From positions 67,343 to 127,724 of the forward strand of contig JANXDH010000006.1 in assembly GCA_025059745.1 (NCBI GenBank): a DNA stretch of 60,382 nt, read 5' to 3'. Shown here piece by piece: positions 16,040-24,363 of the stretch (positions within the stretch are counted from its first letter, which is position 1; every line of letters starts with the position of its first letter). A model generated the notes under the pieces. It had not been told where the DNA came from, ran no database searches, and worked only from the letters and a program-made list of their open reading frames with translations. Both the position numbers and the translations under genes were made by a program. The stretch is from Aigarchaeota archaeon. GTDB taxonomy: Archaea; Thermoproteota; Nitrososphaeria_A; Caldarchaeales; Calditenuaceae.

Positions 16040-16978
16040 ATGCTTCCACCTGAGGAGATCTATGTCAGGGAGTTCCTCCCGGCCCTGAGAGGTCTCTTGG
16101 CGCACAGGATGAGGGAGCTCGGATACACCCAAGGTAAGATCGCGACGGCCCTTAAAGTCACTCAGGCCGCTGTAAGTCAGTACCTCTCCGAGGGTAAAGA
16201 GAGGTACGAGGCGAGGATAGCGTCGCTTGGTATACCCAAACGCGAGGTTGAGGCCCTGCTCGGATCGGTCGTTGGTAACCCGCTGGACCACAAAGCGAGT
16301 ACCGAGGCATTGATCCACGGTTGGAGGGACTTCTTGGGCAAGGGTTACCTCTGCGAGTACCACAGGAGCAGGTATCCCGAGCTGGTCGGTTGCGACGTCT
16401 GCATAATCACCTACAACAAGTCTTTCAACGAGGGCGACCGTTCGATATTGGAGAACTTGGAGTGGTGCGTGAAGGCAATAGAGGAGAGGCCGTACATGAG
16501 TCTCCTCTCACCTGAGGTCGGCATGAACATCGCCGAGTGCCTACACGGCGCTGGGAGTCCGCATCAGGTCGCTGCCATACCTGGGAGGATAGTGAGGGTG
16601 GGCGGGGGCCTCAAGGCAGTGAGTCGACCTGCGTTCGGCTCCTCTCAACACCTCGCGGCTATCTTGACATCGCTCAACAGGGTCCATCAAAAGGTCCGGT
16701 CCGTGATGAACATCAGGTTCGACCAATACGTGGAGCACGCCGTGAGGAGGTTGGGGTTGAAGTACGTCTACACGGGCGACCCTAAGGATCTGGTCGATGA
16801 GAACCAGATAATAAGGAGGGTGAGTCACTCTGTTTTAACGGATCCTAGTATCGATGTGGTCTTCGATAGAGGGGGACAAGGTTTTGAGCCTGCGACCTAC
16901 GTGTTCGGGGTCGATTCGGTCTCTGCGGTCAAGAAGGCCGTGGATCTAGCACGCGAGGTCCTCTCTCTCAAGACCTGA
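16040..16978 (+). CDS. HTH-ThiN domain protein, ThiR-like thiamine regulator
   Basis: A 312-residue protein. The N-terminal HTH (RELGYTQGKIATALKVTQAAVSQYLS, about residues 28-55) is followed by a Cys-containing linker (YLCEYHRSRYPELVGCDVC). A C-terminal ThiN domain spans about residues 150-308 (GMNIAECLHGAGSPHQVAAIPGRI, AFGSSQHLAAIL, NIRFDQYVE, FDRGGQGFEPATYVFG). In archaea the HTH-ThiN fusion acts as the thiamine-pathway repressor ThiR, with ThiN sensing thiamine phosphates. Fusions with ThiD are enzymes, but no ThiD is present, so regulator is the better call. An AT-rich box about 25 nt upstream suggests a leaderless ATG. The 3' end overlaps dtdA by 11 nt. Confidence 0.8.
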   Translation: MLPPEEIYVREFLPALRGLLAHRMRELGYTQGKIATALKVTQAAVSQYLSEGKERYEARIASLGIPKREVEALLGSVVGNPLDHKASTEALIHGWRDFLGKGYLCEYHRSRYPELVGCDVCIITYNKSFNEGDRSILENLEWCVKAIEERPYMSLLSPEVGMNIAECLHGAGSPHQVAAIPGRIVRVGGGLKAVSRPAFGSSQHLAAILTSLNRVHQKVRSVMNIRFDQYVEHAVRRLGLKYVYTGDPKDLVDENQIIRRVSHSVLTDPSIDVVFDRGGQGFEPATYVFGVDSVSAVKKAVDLAREVLSLKT

Positions 16979-17804
16979 CGTACTCTATGCCTGAGCGCTC
17001 GAGCGCCTCGATGACCGACCTCCTATGCTCGCCCCTCAACCCCTTCCAGTCTATCACCGCGAGCTTCTTCGCCTCGACGACCCTGTCGTAAGCCGTCCTG
17101 ATCATCGAGAGATCGGTCGGGAAGACGTACTCGGGTATTATGTGGCCGAAAGCGAGCCTGTCCTCTATCGACATCTTCGTGAACTTTGGTGCGTAATGCG
17201 ACCCACCTATGCCTATGTGCGCGATCTCGGCCTCTCTAGCGTTAACCGCGGATATACACGCAGAGGCGACGGCTTGGGCTGCGTCACGATCGTTGAGTGC
17301 GTTCTCGGTGCCTCCGTACTCCACAAAGAGGAGGGGGGTTGAGGAGAAGGGGCCGTGATGGGTGGCCTCAAACCCGACGTGCCACCCCTCGAGAGATTTG
17401 TTGGCCGCTGACTCCTCCAGTAGAGTGAACAGTGCAGCTCGTAGCGCACCAGCCATCGAGTAGGATACCTCGTTGGGTAGTCCACCAAGCTCAGAATTGC
17501 TTCCCCAATTTCCCGTCGCGTGAACCAGTAGAGCGTTGACGCCTTTCTCCGACCTGTGTCTATAAGCCACGACGATCAATCTTGAGTTGAGTGACCTCAG
17601 TTCTGCGTCCGATAGGAAGAGGGCCTCGCTATTGGTGGTAACGCCGAGTACCTCGCCGAGCCTTATAACCCCGTTCCCGAAGATCACCTCGTCGGATTCA
17701 GTGAACCCGAAGTTCTCCGTGAGAGCGCTCTTGACAGTCATGGAGGCCGGATCCTTTTTCGAGAAAAGTATCACGCGTCTAGTGACACTCTGAACCTCGC
17801 TCAT
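16968..17804 (-). CDS. dtdA: D-aminoacyl-tRNA deacylase, archaeal DtdA type
   Basis: A 278-residue DTD2/GEK1-type deacylase that removes D-amino acids from tRNA. Family hallmarks are ALLVHATGNW, the long HVGFEATHHGPFSSTPLLFVEYGGTE-type region and AHIGIGGSHYAPKFT. I chose ATG 17804 because it overlaps the fumarase stop by the classic ATGA and removes a 71-residue basic extension that is just the other frame of fumC. It is the second gene of a fumC-dtdA operon. The convergent overlap with the ThiR-like gene is 11 nt. Confidence 0.92.
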   Translation of the reverse strand: MSEVQSVTRRVILFSKKDPASMTVKSALTENFGFTESDEVIFGNGVIRLGEVLGVTTNSEALFLSDAELRSLNSRLIVVAYRHRSEKGVNALLVHATGNWGSNSELGGLPNEVSYSMAGALRAALFTLLEESAANKSLEGWHVGFEATHHGPFSSTPLLFVEYGGTENALNDRDAAQAVASACISAVNAREAEIAHIGIGGSHYAPKFTKMSIEDRLAFGHIIPEYVFPTDLSMIRTAYDRVVEAKKLAVIDWKGLRGEHRRSVIEALERSGIEYVRS

Positions 17805-19204
17805 CTCTCGAGTGAGGGGAGGCCTCCCCTCGTCAACTTGAGTAAGTCGAGCATCTTCTCCACGCGTTCCCTCTGTACGCCCTCCTCTATTAGCAGATCC
17901 CTCAGGGACTTCTTCTCGTTCAAGAACCGCTTCGCGATCACGGCGGCCTTGTCGTAACCTATGATCGGTGCTATTACGGTCACCAGTGCGGGACTCGATT
18001 CCGCGTACCTCTTGCATACATCAACGTTGGCGGTTATCCCAGAGATGCACTGCCTCGCCAAGTTTGCCGCCGCGTTACTCAGGACCTCGATCGACTGTAT
18101 AAGAGAATAGCCTATCAACGGCATCCCCATGTTGAGCTCTAGCTCTCCAATCCTGGACGCTTGGAATACAGCCTCATCGTTGCCTATGACCAAGCAGCAG
18201 GCTAGCATCGTCGACTCTATTATCACCGGGTTCACCTTCCCTGGCATGATCGAGGAGCCCGGCTGGACGGCCGGTATGTCTATCTCGGCAAGGCCTGTGT
18301 TAGGCCCTGACGCCAGTAATCTGAGGTCGTTGCAGATCTTCAGCAAGCTCCCCGCTATGACCCTGAGCACCCCGCTCAGCTCGACGCAGGAGTCCTTTGA
18401 TCCCATCGCCTCGAACCTATCGCGTGCTATCCTAAACCCGAGATCTGTGATCTCGTTAAGGGTGTTGACAACCAGACCGGCGAACTCCGGGTGAGCGTTC
18501 AGTCCCGTCCCTGTAGCCGTCCCCCCGATCGGCAGCTCTAGTAGATCCTCAACTACGCGGTTGAGCCTCACTGTACCTTTTCGTATCATCTCAGCGTATC
18601 CGCCGAACTCCTGACCTAGGGTCACCGGCACCGCGTCCTGAAGGTGGGTGCGACCGCTCTTGACGACGTCCTTGAACTCGTCAGCCTTTTTATTCAGAGC
18701 GTTCTCCAGCTCCTTCAATGAGGGAATGAGTCGACTCTTGACAAGTTCGACCGCGGCGACGTGTATCGAGGTTGGGAATACGTCATTAGTTGATTGGCAC
18801 ATGTTCACGTGATCGTTCGGGTGTATGAGGGCTTTGTCCCCCCTCTTCCCTCCGAGTATCTCGACGGCCCTGTTCGCTATGACCTCATTAGCGTTCATGT
18901 TGGTCGAAGTGCCGGAGCCGGTCTGGAGTACGTCGACTACAAATTGGCTGTCGTGATCTCCATTAACGACCTCCATCGCGGCCTTCATTATGGCCTCTGC
19001 TTTGTCCTTGGGGAGAAGGCCGAGAGAGGCATTCGCTTTGGCAGCTGCGTATTTGATCAGGGCCAGGGACCTTATGAAGTGTCTCTGAAATCGAAGGCCT
19101 GATATCGGAAAATTGCTGAGGGCCCTCGCCGTCTGGACACCGTAATACGCGTCCTCGGGGATTGAGAGCTCTCCCAATGTATCTCTCTCTACCCTGTACC
19201 TCAT
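17801..19204 (-). CDS. fumC: Class II fumarate hydratase
   Basis: A 467-residue member of the fumarase/aspartase superfamily. GSGTSTNMNANEVIANRA, HPNDHVNMCQSTNDVFPT, GTATGTGLNAHPEFA and the signature GSSIMPGKVNP are all present. LNAHPEFA after GTG is the fumarase form; aspartases carry a different residue pattern there. It interconverts fumarate and malate in the citric-acid cycle and recycles fumarate released by purine synthesis. It is the first gene of an operon with dtdA, with a promoter 28 nt upstream. Confidence 0.92.
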   Translation of the reverse strand: MRYRVERDTLGELSIPEDAYYGVQTARALSNFPISGLRFQRHFIRSLALIKYAAAKANASLGLLPKDKAEAIMKAAMEVVNGDHDSQFVVDVLQTGSGTSTNMNANEVIANRAVEILGGKRGDKALIHPNDHVNMCQSTNDVFPTSIHVAAVELVKSRLIPSLKELENALNKKADEFKDVVKSGRTHLQDAVPVTLGQEFGGYAEMIRKGTVRLNRVVEDLLELPIGGTATGTGLNAHPEFAGLVVNTLNEITDLGFRIARDRFEAMGSKDSCVELSGVLRVIAGSLLKICNDLRLLASGPNTGLAEIDIPAVQPGSSIMPGKVNPVIIESTMLACCLVIGNDEAVFQASRIGELELNMGMPLIGYSLIQSIEVLSNAAANLARQCISGITANVDVCKRYAESSPALVTVIAPIIGYDKAAVIAKRFLNEKKSLRDLLIEEGVQRERVEKMLDLLKLTRGGLPSLER

Positions 19205-19231
19205 CTCGAGACGAATACCACATACAGTACT

Positions 19232-19239
19232 AAATATAT
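19232..19239 (-). promoter_or_regulatory. TATA box for fumC-dtdA
   Basis: ATATATTT on the minus strand, about 28 nt before ATG 19204, within an AT-rich island. It predicts a leader of a few bases. Confidence 0.5.
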
Positions 19240-19251
19240 CTGGATTGCCGA

Positions 19252-20769
19252 TCAGGGCGTACCTATGATCGAGGTGAGGGTTTCCTTCTTAGGCTCCCTG
19301 ATTTGATCGAGATTGAGGAAGACCGCCCCTTGTTTCATCGCCAAGTCATAAAGCTCGTTGTCCAACGGTACCAGTGGCACAATAATGAGGTGCATTATGT
19401 CTAGGTCGGACTTGAGGATGAATAGCTTGATGAGCCTTCGCATGGCGGCCTCCCCACCCACGCGTAGGGTGATTATGAGTGCGCGGTACCTGTCGCCCGC
19501 CTTGACTGCAATATCGACGTCATAGATCGCACCCGACTTCCCGGTTATCTTCGCGTTACGCTCGACGACGAACCCCATCTCCCTGAGGGCGGTCAGGAGT
19601 GTCTTCTGCACCTCGATAGAGGCCTTGTATTTGGAGAGTACGTCTCGATTCACGGTATACCTATAGAACGGTTTCAACCCAGCGTCTGTTATCCCGTATC
19701 TCTCACCGCACGTCAGGCACTTGAATATGAGTATCGGTTCGATGAAGACGTCTCCGCAGTCCTCACACTTGAAGAAGGACGATTTTATCACACTCTCTGA
19801 GTGAATCTCTATGTCCCTTGTCAGGTCTACTCGACAGGTGGGACATATGTACGAGTGATTGAACTTGAACAGTGACTCAGGACCGACGGTCCTGCAGGTC
19901 GTATGTTGGAGGGTGATGGTCTTGAACAGCCTGTTACTAGAGCAGTTCCTGCATAGTAACTCGACGTTGTAAATACTGCTCGCACACTTCGGGCATTTAA
20001 TCGCTTTGAACTCGACGGATGCGGGCGTCAATACGCCGCGCTCACTCAACCTGATGATCACCTCGGTAGCCTCGTGAGAATTGACGTTCAGCATCTCCTC
20101 AACCATCGGGTACCTACCACCTAGGATCTCCGTCCTGTCAGGTACGGGAGTTATCTCGCGGATGCCTCTAGTATCGATGTACTCTATAAGAACCATCTCC
20201 CGGTCGGAGAGGGGGACGTCGCTGACTAGACTCTGAGGGGAGGGCTCCTCGACAATAGGCGTCGTTGCGGCCTCTACTACGGGAGTCGTTTCCTTGGGCG
20301 CTTTACTCGGTTGCGCCTCAACCTCATCCCTCTGAACGCTTTGGACTACATTGGGGGCGGGGACGGTCCTCGCCTCAGGTCTTCTCTGGACCTTCACAGC
20401 CTTACGCTTCTTGTTCGTCCTATAAATGACGAGCGTTACTAACGGAATAACGAGTAACAACTCCCAAAGTAATAAGTTTGTAAATTGATTGAAGAGGGAC
20501 GTTAGGAACGGTATACCCGTCTTGCCCTCAAAGATGGCCGTTCTCACCGCGACGGATAGAACGTAACCGGCGGGTGGTGAGACGAGTATCATAAGGGCCT
20601 TCAGTTTCAGCAGGTGCGTGATCCCTAGGACGGATAACGTTACTATTAAGACGGAGAAGACCTCAAGTAATAGTTGAGGAAGGAGCCCTGTGATCAATAG
20701 ATCAAGAAGAATCCATATAGATATGGCTAAACCTAAAGACGCTAGCGACCCGGACGCGGTAGCTCCCAA
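19252..20769 (-). CDS. Membrane protein with TackOD1-like zinc domain and nuclease-like C-terminal domain
   Basis: A 505-residue multidomain protein. About four membrane helices lie in residues 8-118, followed by a basic/Pro linker, then a winged-helix-like part (about 187-250). A zinc region of CxxC knuckles follows: CPKC, CRNC, then LQHTTCRTVGPESLFKFNHSYICPTC, CEDC and CLTC. The HTTC...CPTC...CEDC portion resembles TackOD1, the output domain seen in thaumarchaeal signalling proteins (recalled, not searched). The last 130 residues (VEVQKTLL-like, GAIYDVDIAVKAGDRYRALIITLRV) have a restriction-endonuclease-fold look with DVD...I-x-L in place of a clean D-ExK, so catalysis is doubtful. It is divergent from two pilin genes. 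The start TTG 20769 is preceded by GGTGAG. Confidence 0.6.
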   Translation of the reverse strand: MGATASGSLASLGLAISIWILLDLLITGLLPQLLLEVFSVLIVTLSVLGITHLLKLKALMILVSPPAGYVLSVAVRTAIFEGKTGIPFLTSLFNQFTNLLLWELLLVIPLVTLVIYRTNKKRKAVKVQRRPEARTVPAPNVVQSVQRDEVEAQPSKAPKETTPVVEAATTPIVEEPSPQSLVSDVPLSDREMVLIEYIDTRGIREITPVPDRTEILGGRYPMVEEMLNVNSHEATEVIIRLSERGVLTPASVEFKAIKCPKCASSIYNVELLCRNCSSNRLFKTITLQHTTCRTVGPESLFKFNHSYICPTCRVDLTRDIEIHSESVIKSSFFKCEDCGDVFIEPILIFKCLTCGERYGITDAGLKPFYRYTVNRDVLSKYKASIEVQKTLLTALREMGFVVERNAKITGKSGAIYDVDIAVKAGDRYRALIITLRVGGEAAMRRLIKLFILKSDLDIMHLIIVPLVPLDNELYDLAMKQGAVFLNLDQIREPKKETLTSIIGTP

Positions 20770-20962
20770 CTCTCACCAGTCTGTTTAATAAAATTAATGT
20801 CCTTTTTTTAACTTTTACCTTTCTATCCTCCGGCGTAATATTTGGACAATGAGGTGAGGCGTACACCGATCTGTCTTTATTGCTTGAGAATCTCATTACC
20901 CAGCAGATGTAGTGCAGATTCGGCCAAAGTACGAGTCCTGTGCGAGGTTAGGCCAGACAATA

Positions 20963-20970
20963 CTTTAATA
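20963..20970 (+). promoter_or_regulatory. TATA box for the pilin pair
   Basis: CTTTAATA ends 26 nt before TTG 20997, consistent with a leaderless TTG start. The 227-nt divergent region 20770-20996 otherwise shows only the AT-rich promoter of the opposite gene and no further feature that I can name. Confidence 0.4.
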
Positions 20971-20996
20971 TTAATTCAGAGGTTTTAGTCATATAA

Positions 20997-21491
20997 TTGA
21001 CAGGTAAGAAGGCCGTAAGCCCGATCGTGTCGACGGTGATCTTGACCGCAATAGTGATCTCTTTAGGTTTCATCATATGGGCTCTTAGTGCAGGATTATC
21101 GAGGCAGTTGGTCATAGACCTGAGCGTGGACTTGGATGAGAGGGTGGCCAACGTTAGGTCCTCGTTAGTGATCGAGTACGCAACTTACACACCAGACAAC
21201 TTGTTTTACATCTGTGTCTACAACAATTTAGAGACCCCGCTTAGGGTCGTCGATGTCATCTACCTTAACGTAAGTAGAAACCCACTCAACGACTTGACCC
21301 CTAGTCTAATCCTTGAATTACCCCCTAAATCAAAGAACGCCTTGTGCTTCAAAGACACGCCTCCAATCCTCATACCAAATTTAGTGATCGTCCAGGTGTG
21401 GGCGATGCCAGCGCATCTCTTCAGCCCGTCAGCACCTTTTGAAAGACTTGATAAGGCCGTCAAAGCCGAGAGGGAGGTCACTATACCATGA
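20997..21491 (+). CDS. Type IV pilin-like protein 1 (class III signal peptide)
   Basis: A 164-residue protein. The N terminus MTGKKAVSPIVSTVILTAIVI matches archaeal pilins: a short basic leader, cleavage expected after KKA, then VSPIVSTV and a hydrophobic helix to about residue 35. The remainder is a beta-rich ectodomain with two Cys. It would be processed by the PibD-type peptidase and assembled on or in the membrane. It overlaps the next pilin gene by ATGA, so the two products are probably made together. The start is TTG 20997. The size fits a minor or adhesive pilin. Confidence 0.8.
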   Translation: MTGKKAVSPIVSTVILTAIVISLGFIIWALSAGLSRQLVIDLSVDLDERVANVRSSLVIEYATYTPDNLFYICVYNNLETPLRVVDVIYLNVSRNPLNDLTPSLILELPPKSKNALCFKDTPPILIPNLVIVQVWAMPAHLFSPSAPFERLDKAVKAEREVTIP

Positions 21492-22585
21492 GTTCGCGCG
21501 GTCGGGGCATCTCCACGGTAATAGGAGGTTTAATAATGATCGCGATATTATTTAGTACATTTGTACCAATGTTCTTCTTCCGCGATCATATAGACCTAAA
21601 TTTCAATAGAGCGGTCTCAGAGAGGAGGTTGTTCGAGGACATGAGGGCGGCAGAGAAGTTGTCCAGTTCTGCCTACCAAGACTTCGCCGATGGTGGTAAG
21701 ATAAAGGTCTACGTAAGGAACGTAGGGAGCGTACCTCTGAGAGTTCTCAGGGTCTGGGTCGTAGATAAAACAACCCCAGATATTCCGAACGTCATAATCA
21801 CAGATCTCTTTCTGAACGCGTTTCAGAGCGGCGTAGTGATCAACACAGGTATCGTACCAGTAGTAAACAAACAATATAACGTCTTCTTAATAACCGAGAG
21901 AGGGAATCTTATTGTTCCCGTTGGTTCACCTATAATAGGGAAAAATCCATCCCCTCCACCTACTGATCCTCAGACCTTCCCGTACACTCTCTCCGTTACC
22001 TTGAAGAACACGTTACACGGAGCCATCTACAATCTGACACTGAAAGGTAACCTGCCTGGAGGAAAGACGACTTTGTTTCATAGGGCTACAGCTACGCGCT
22101 CAGACGTCTCGCTGGACTTCGGTGTATATCCGGGCAATTATACGTTGATCGTGAATGGCACTAGATTGGGCACACTATTAGTGCTCAAAACCCTTCAAGT
22201 CACGGTACCCGACGTGAGTAACGTCCTCGTAAACGTCGGAGTGGCGCCGATAGTCGGTTTCAGTGCGTTCGGAGATGCTCCCTATAAGGTCTGCGTCAAT
22301 GAGTTATTCGTGACGTCCCTCTACCTATTGAACACGGGTACAGTGGACCTCTACAATTTCAAGATAACATTTGATATAGTAGATGCGGGCTGGGATCTGT
22401 TTAGTACTCAAATTTATCAGATACCTAAATTGGCTGTGGACGAGATCGCTACCTTTACATGGTCAGTAAGAGCTCCCAGCAGCCCGGCGACCACTACGTT
22501 CAAGATCAGCATCTCTGGAAAAACGGAGGCTAATGTTTCAGTAGACGATGTAGTATATGTAGAAGTAACAGCTATTTCATGCTGA
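21488..22585 (+). CDS. Type IV pilin-like protein 2 with large ectodomain
   Basis: A 365-residue protein. A class III-like start, SSRGRGISTVIGGLIMIAILF, is followed by MFFFRDHIDLNFN. After the single hydrophobic helix there are repeated beta-sandwich-like segments: one around residues 70-150, then YTLSVTLKNTLHGAIYNLTLKG and a C-terminal part with LYLLNTGTVDLYNFKITFDI and APSSPATTTFKISISG, resembling CARDB/NEW3-type adhesion folds. It could be a surface adhesin carried on the pilus. It overlaps pilin 1 by 4 nt and ends 2 nt from the convergent platform gene. Confidence 0.7.
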   Translation: MSSRGRGISTVIGGLIMIAILFSTFVPMFFFRDHIDLNFNRAVSERRLFEDMRAAEKLSSSAYQDFADGGKIKVYVRNVGSVPLRVLRVWVVDKTTPDIPNVIITDLFLNAFQSGVVINTGIVPVVNKQYNVFLITERGNLIVPVGSPIIGKNPSPPPTDPQTFPYTLSVTLKNTLHGAIYNLTLKGNLPGGKTTLFHRATATRSDVSLDFGVYPGNYTLIVNGTRLGTLLVLKTLQVTVPDVSNVLVNVGVAPIVGFSAFGDAPYKVCVNELFVTSLYLLNTGTVDLYNFKITFDIVDAGWDLFSTQIYQIPKLAVDEIATFTWSVRAPSSPATTTFKISISGKTEANVSVDDVVYVEVTAISC

Positions 22586-22587
22586 TC

Positions 22588-24360
22588 TCAGGTCGCTCCA
22601 ATGACTGTGAAGATCGACATTACGTACGGTGAGAGTAAGAATGTTAGAATCATGATAAAGAGTATCAGCACAGAGTGCTTGAAGCCTGCAGCCACCGACT
22701 CCTCGCTCAACTTCCCTGCGACGAGGCCCATCATGGCTGCGTTTATTACTATGGGTGGCAAAAAGGTCCTTAGGAACTGATCGAACTCTAACGTCCTCCC
22801 GGCCAAGAGTAAGCTCTCCTTCATATACCCCAAGAGGGCTATCGAGGTAAATGCCAATAAAATTGCACCGATGTAGGGTATTATCACCAACGGCCTCATG
22901 CTGGATCTCCTCTTCTGCTCAATCGCCAGCAGCCTCTCATTGAACGAGCTCATAATGTCGAGGGTCTCTGGAGTCCCACCACCCACCTCTATAGAGTCGA
23001 AGAATGTGAAGAGGCTGATCTTCGTCAACCAGCTCCTTATACGTCCCTCTAGGTAGTTGTAGATCGATAGGAGTGAGGCACCCCAGGCCAGTTTATTTGC
23101 TATAATCTTCAGTATCTTATTGAATCGGCCGTAATTCTTTCCGGATAGCTCAATTATCGCCTTCTCAGGGTTCAGACCCGTCTTTCTGATCTCTACGACC
23201 TCCCTCATGAACTGCACCGCTCCCTTGAAGACGCTGCTCTCATACCTGCTTATTTTGATCTCGACGATGGCAGGCGGTATAAAGAGGACGATGAGGGATA
23301 CCGCGATGCTTATCGCGAGGTCGAAACCTCTACTGATTCCAAAATAATCGATCAGGATGTACTTAAAAACGTTGACGGGTGAGAAGATGAGTGACAGTTC
23401 AGGAGAGATGTAAGGAGCCAACAGAGCGATCAGTACGATGGAGGACGGTATTATCGAGATGAGGAGGACCCGGTAGGGTCTCATATCGTAATAGGGGTAC
23501 TTGATCTGGGAGATATCTGCCAAGTAGAGAAATATCACACTGATGAGGGGGAGCAAGAGGTAACTGAAGCTAAAGAAAGCCTCGATGCTCAAGAATTCCG
23601 CACCCACCCTCAGAGTCCTCGAGACCATGAACATCATGTAAAATCCTAATGCTAGGAGTACCGACGCGGCCAGATATGCCTCCATGTAGATTGAGAACCT
23701 CTCTATTAATGCGTTTATCTTCAACTCGAAGAGGTCGAAGATTAATTCAGCCCTCCTCTTGAAATAGCTCACTACATCCCCGCCGCTTCTGACCGTTGAA
23801 GCGTAACCCTTCAAGAGCTCCGAAAGGTCCCTCTGGGGGAGTATGGTAGCTATGTGCTCCGTCGATGATATCGGATCCAGCCACCAAGCCTTCGTTGATA
23901 TATCGATCATCCGGCTCACCTTTCCTATGGTTGGCGTCAATCCTATCCTGTCTAATCTCGAGAGGCTTGTGAACGGGTGAGTTCCACCTGAGATCATGAC
24001 GGCCATGTAAAAGGAGGCGTACGGGAACTCTGACTCTAATTTACTTTTGATATTTGAGGCGATGATCGAGGGATAGGTCAGTAAAAGAACGAATATTATA
24101 AACGGAATGCACATAGCTATGAGAGCTACTAAGAGACCTATCTGGGCAATTAGGAGGAGTACAGATATGATCACGGACGTAATCATGGAGACGAGTAGCC
24201 AGAAACCCAACATCCCAATGTAGGCCTCCGGATAGATCCGCACTCCTATGGACTTCAACCTCTCGGGGAGCCTGGGCGAGATGCTCAGTATTAGCGGAGT
24301 GAGCCACTCGTACCGTCTAGAGAGTTTCGTGAGGATGGATGCCGACCCCATGGTGACCAT
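22588..24360 (-). CDS. FlaJ/TadC-type pilus assembly membrane platform
   Basis: A 590-residue polytopic protein with two type II secretion F domains: the first in PTIGKVSRMIDISTKAWWLDPIS...GDVVSYFKRRAELI, the second in FKGAVQFMREVVEIRKTGLNPEKAIIELSGKNYGRF...VGGGTPETLDIM. Membrane helix clusters lie near residues 45-95, 225-320, 340-360 and 500-585. The doubled layout is typical of archaeal FlaJ/ArlJ-like proteins. It follows the ATPase at a 3-nt gap and would form the inner-membrane platform driven by it. No archaellum accessory genes (arlF, G, H) are present, so a pilus-like system is favoured over an archaellum. Confidence 0.88.
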   Translation of the reverse strand: MVTMGSASILTKLSRRYEWLTPLILSISPRLPERLKSIGVRIYPEAYIGMLGFWLLVSMITSVIISVLLLIAQIGLLVALIAMCIPFIIFVLLLTYPSIIASNIKSKLESEFPYASFYMAVMISGGTHPFTSLSRLDRIGLTPTIGKVSRMIDISTKAWWLDPISSTEHIATILPQRDLSELLKGYASTVRSGGDVVSYFKRRAELIFDLFELKINALIERFSIYMEAYLAASVLLALGFYMMFMVSRTLRVGAEFLSIEAFFSFSYLLLPLISVIFLYLADISQIKYPYYDMRPYRVLLISIIPSSIVLIALLAPYISPELSLIFSPVNVFKYILIDYFGISRGFDLAISIAVSLIVLFIPPAIVEIKISRYESSVFKGAVQFMREVVEIRKTGLNPEKAIIELSGKNYGRFNKILKIIANKLAWGASLLSIYNYLEGRIRSWLTKISLFTFFDSIEVGGGTPETLDIMSSFNERLLAIEQKRRSSMRPLVIIPYIGAILLAFTSIALLGYMKESLLLAGRTLEFDQFLRTFLPPIVINAAMMGLVAGKLSEESVAAGFKHSVLILFIMILTFLLSPYVMSIFTVIGAT

Positions 24361-24363
24361 CGT

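Noticed and set aside
17805-18017. A 71-residue N-terminal extension of the D-aminoacyl-tRNA deacylase frame
   Set aside because: It is the reverse-frame shadow of the fumC 3' end, very Arg/Glu-rich with no family match. ATG 17804 overlaps the fumC stop in the usual ATGA fashion.
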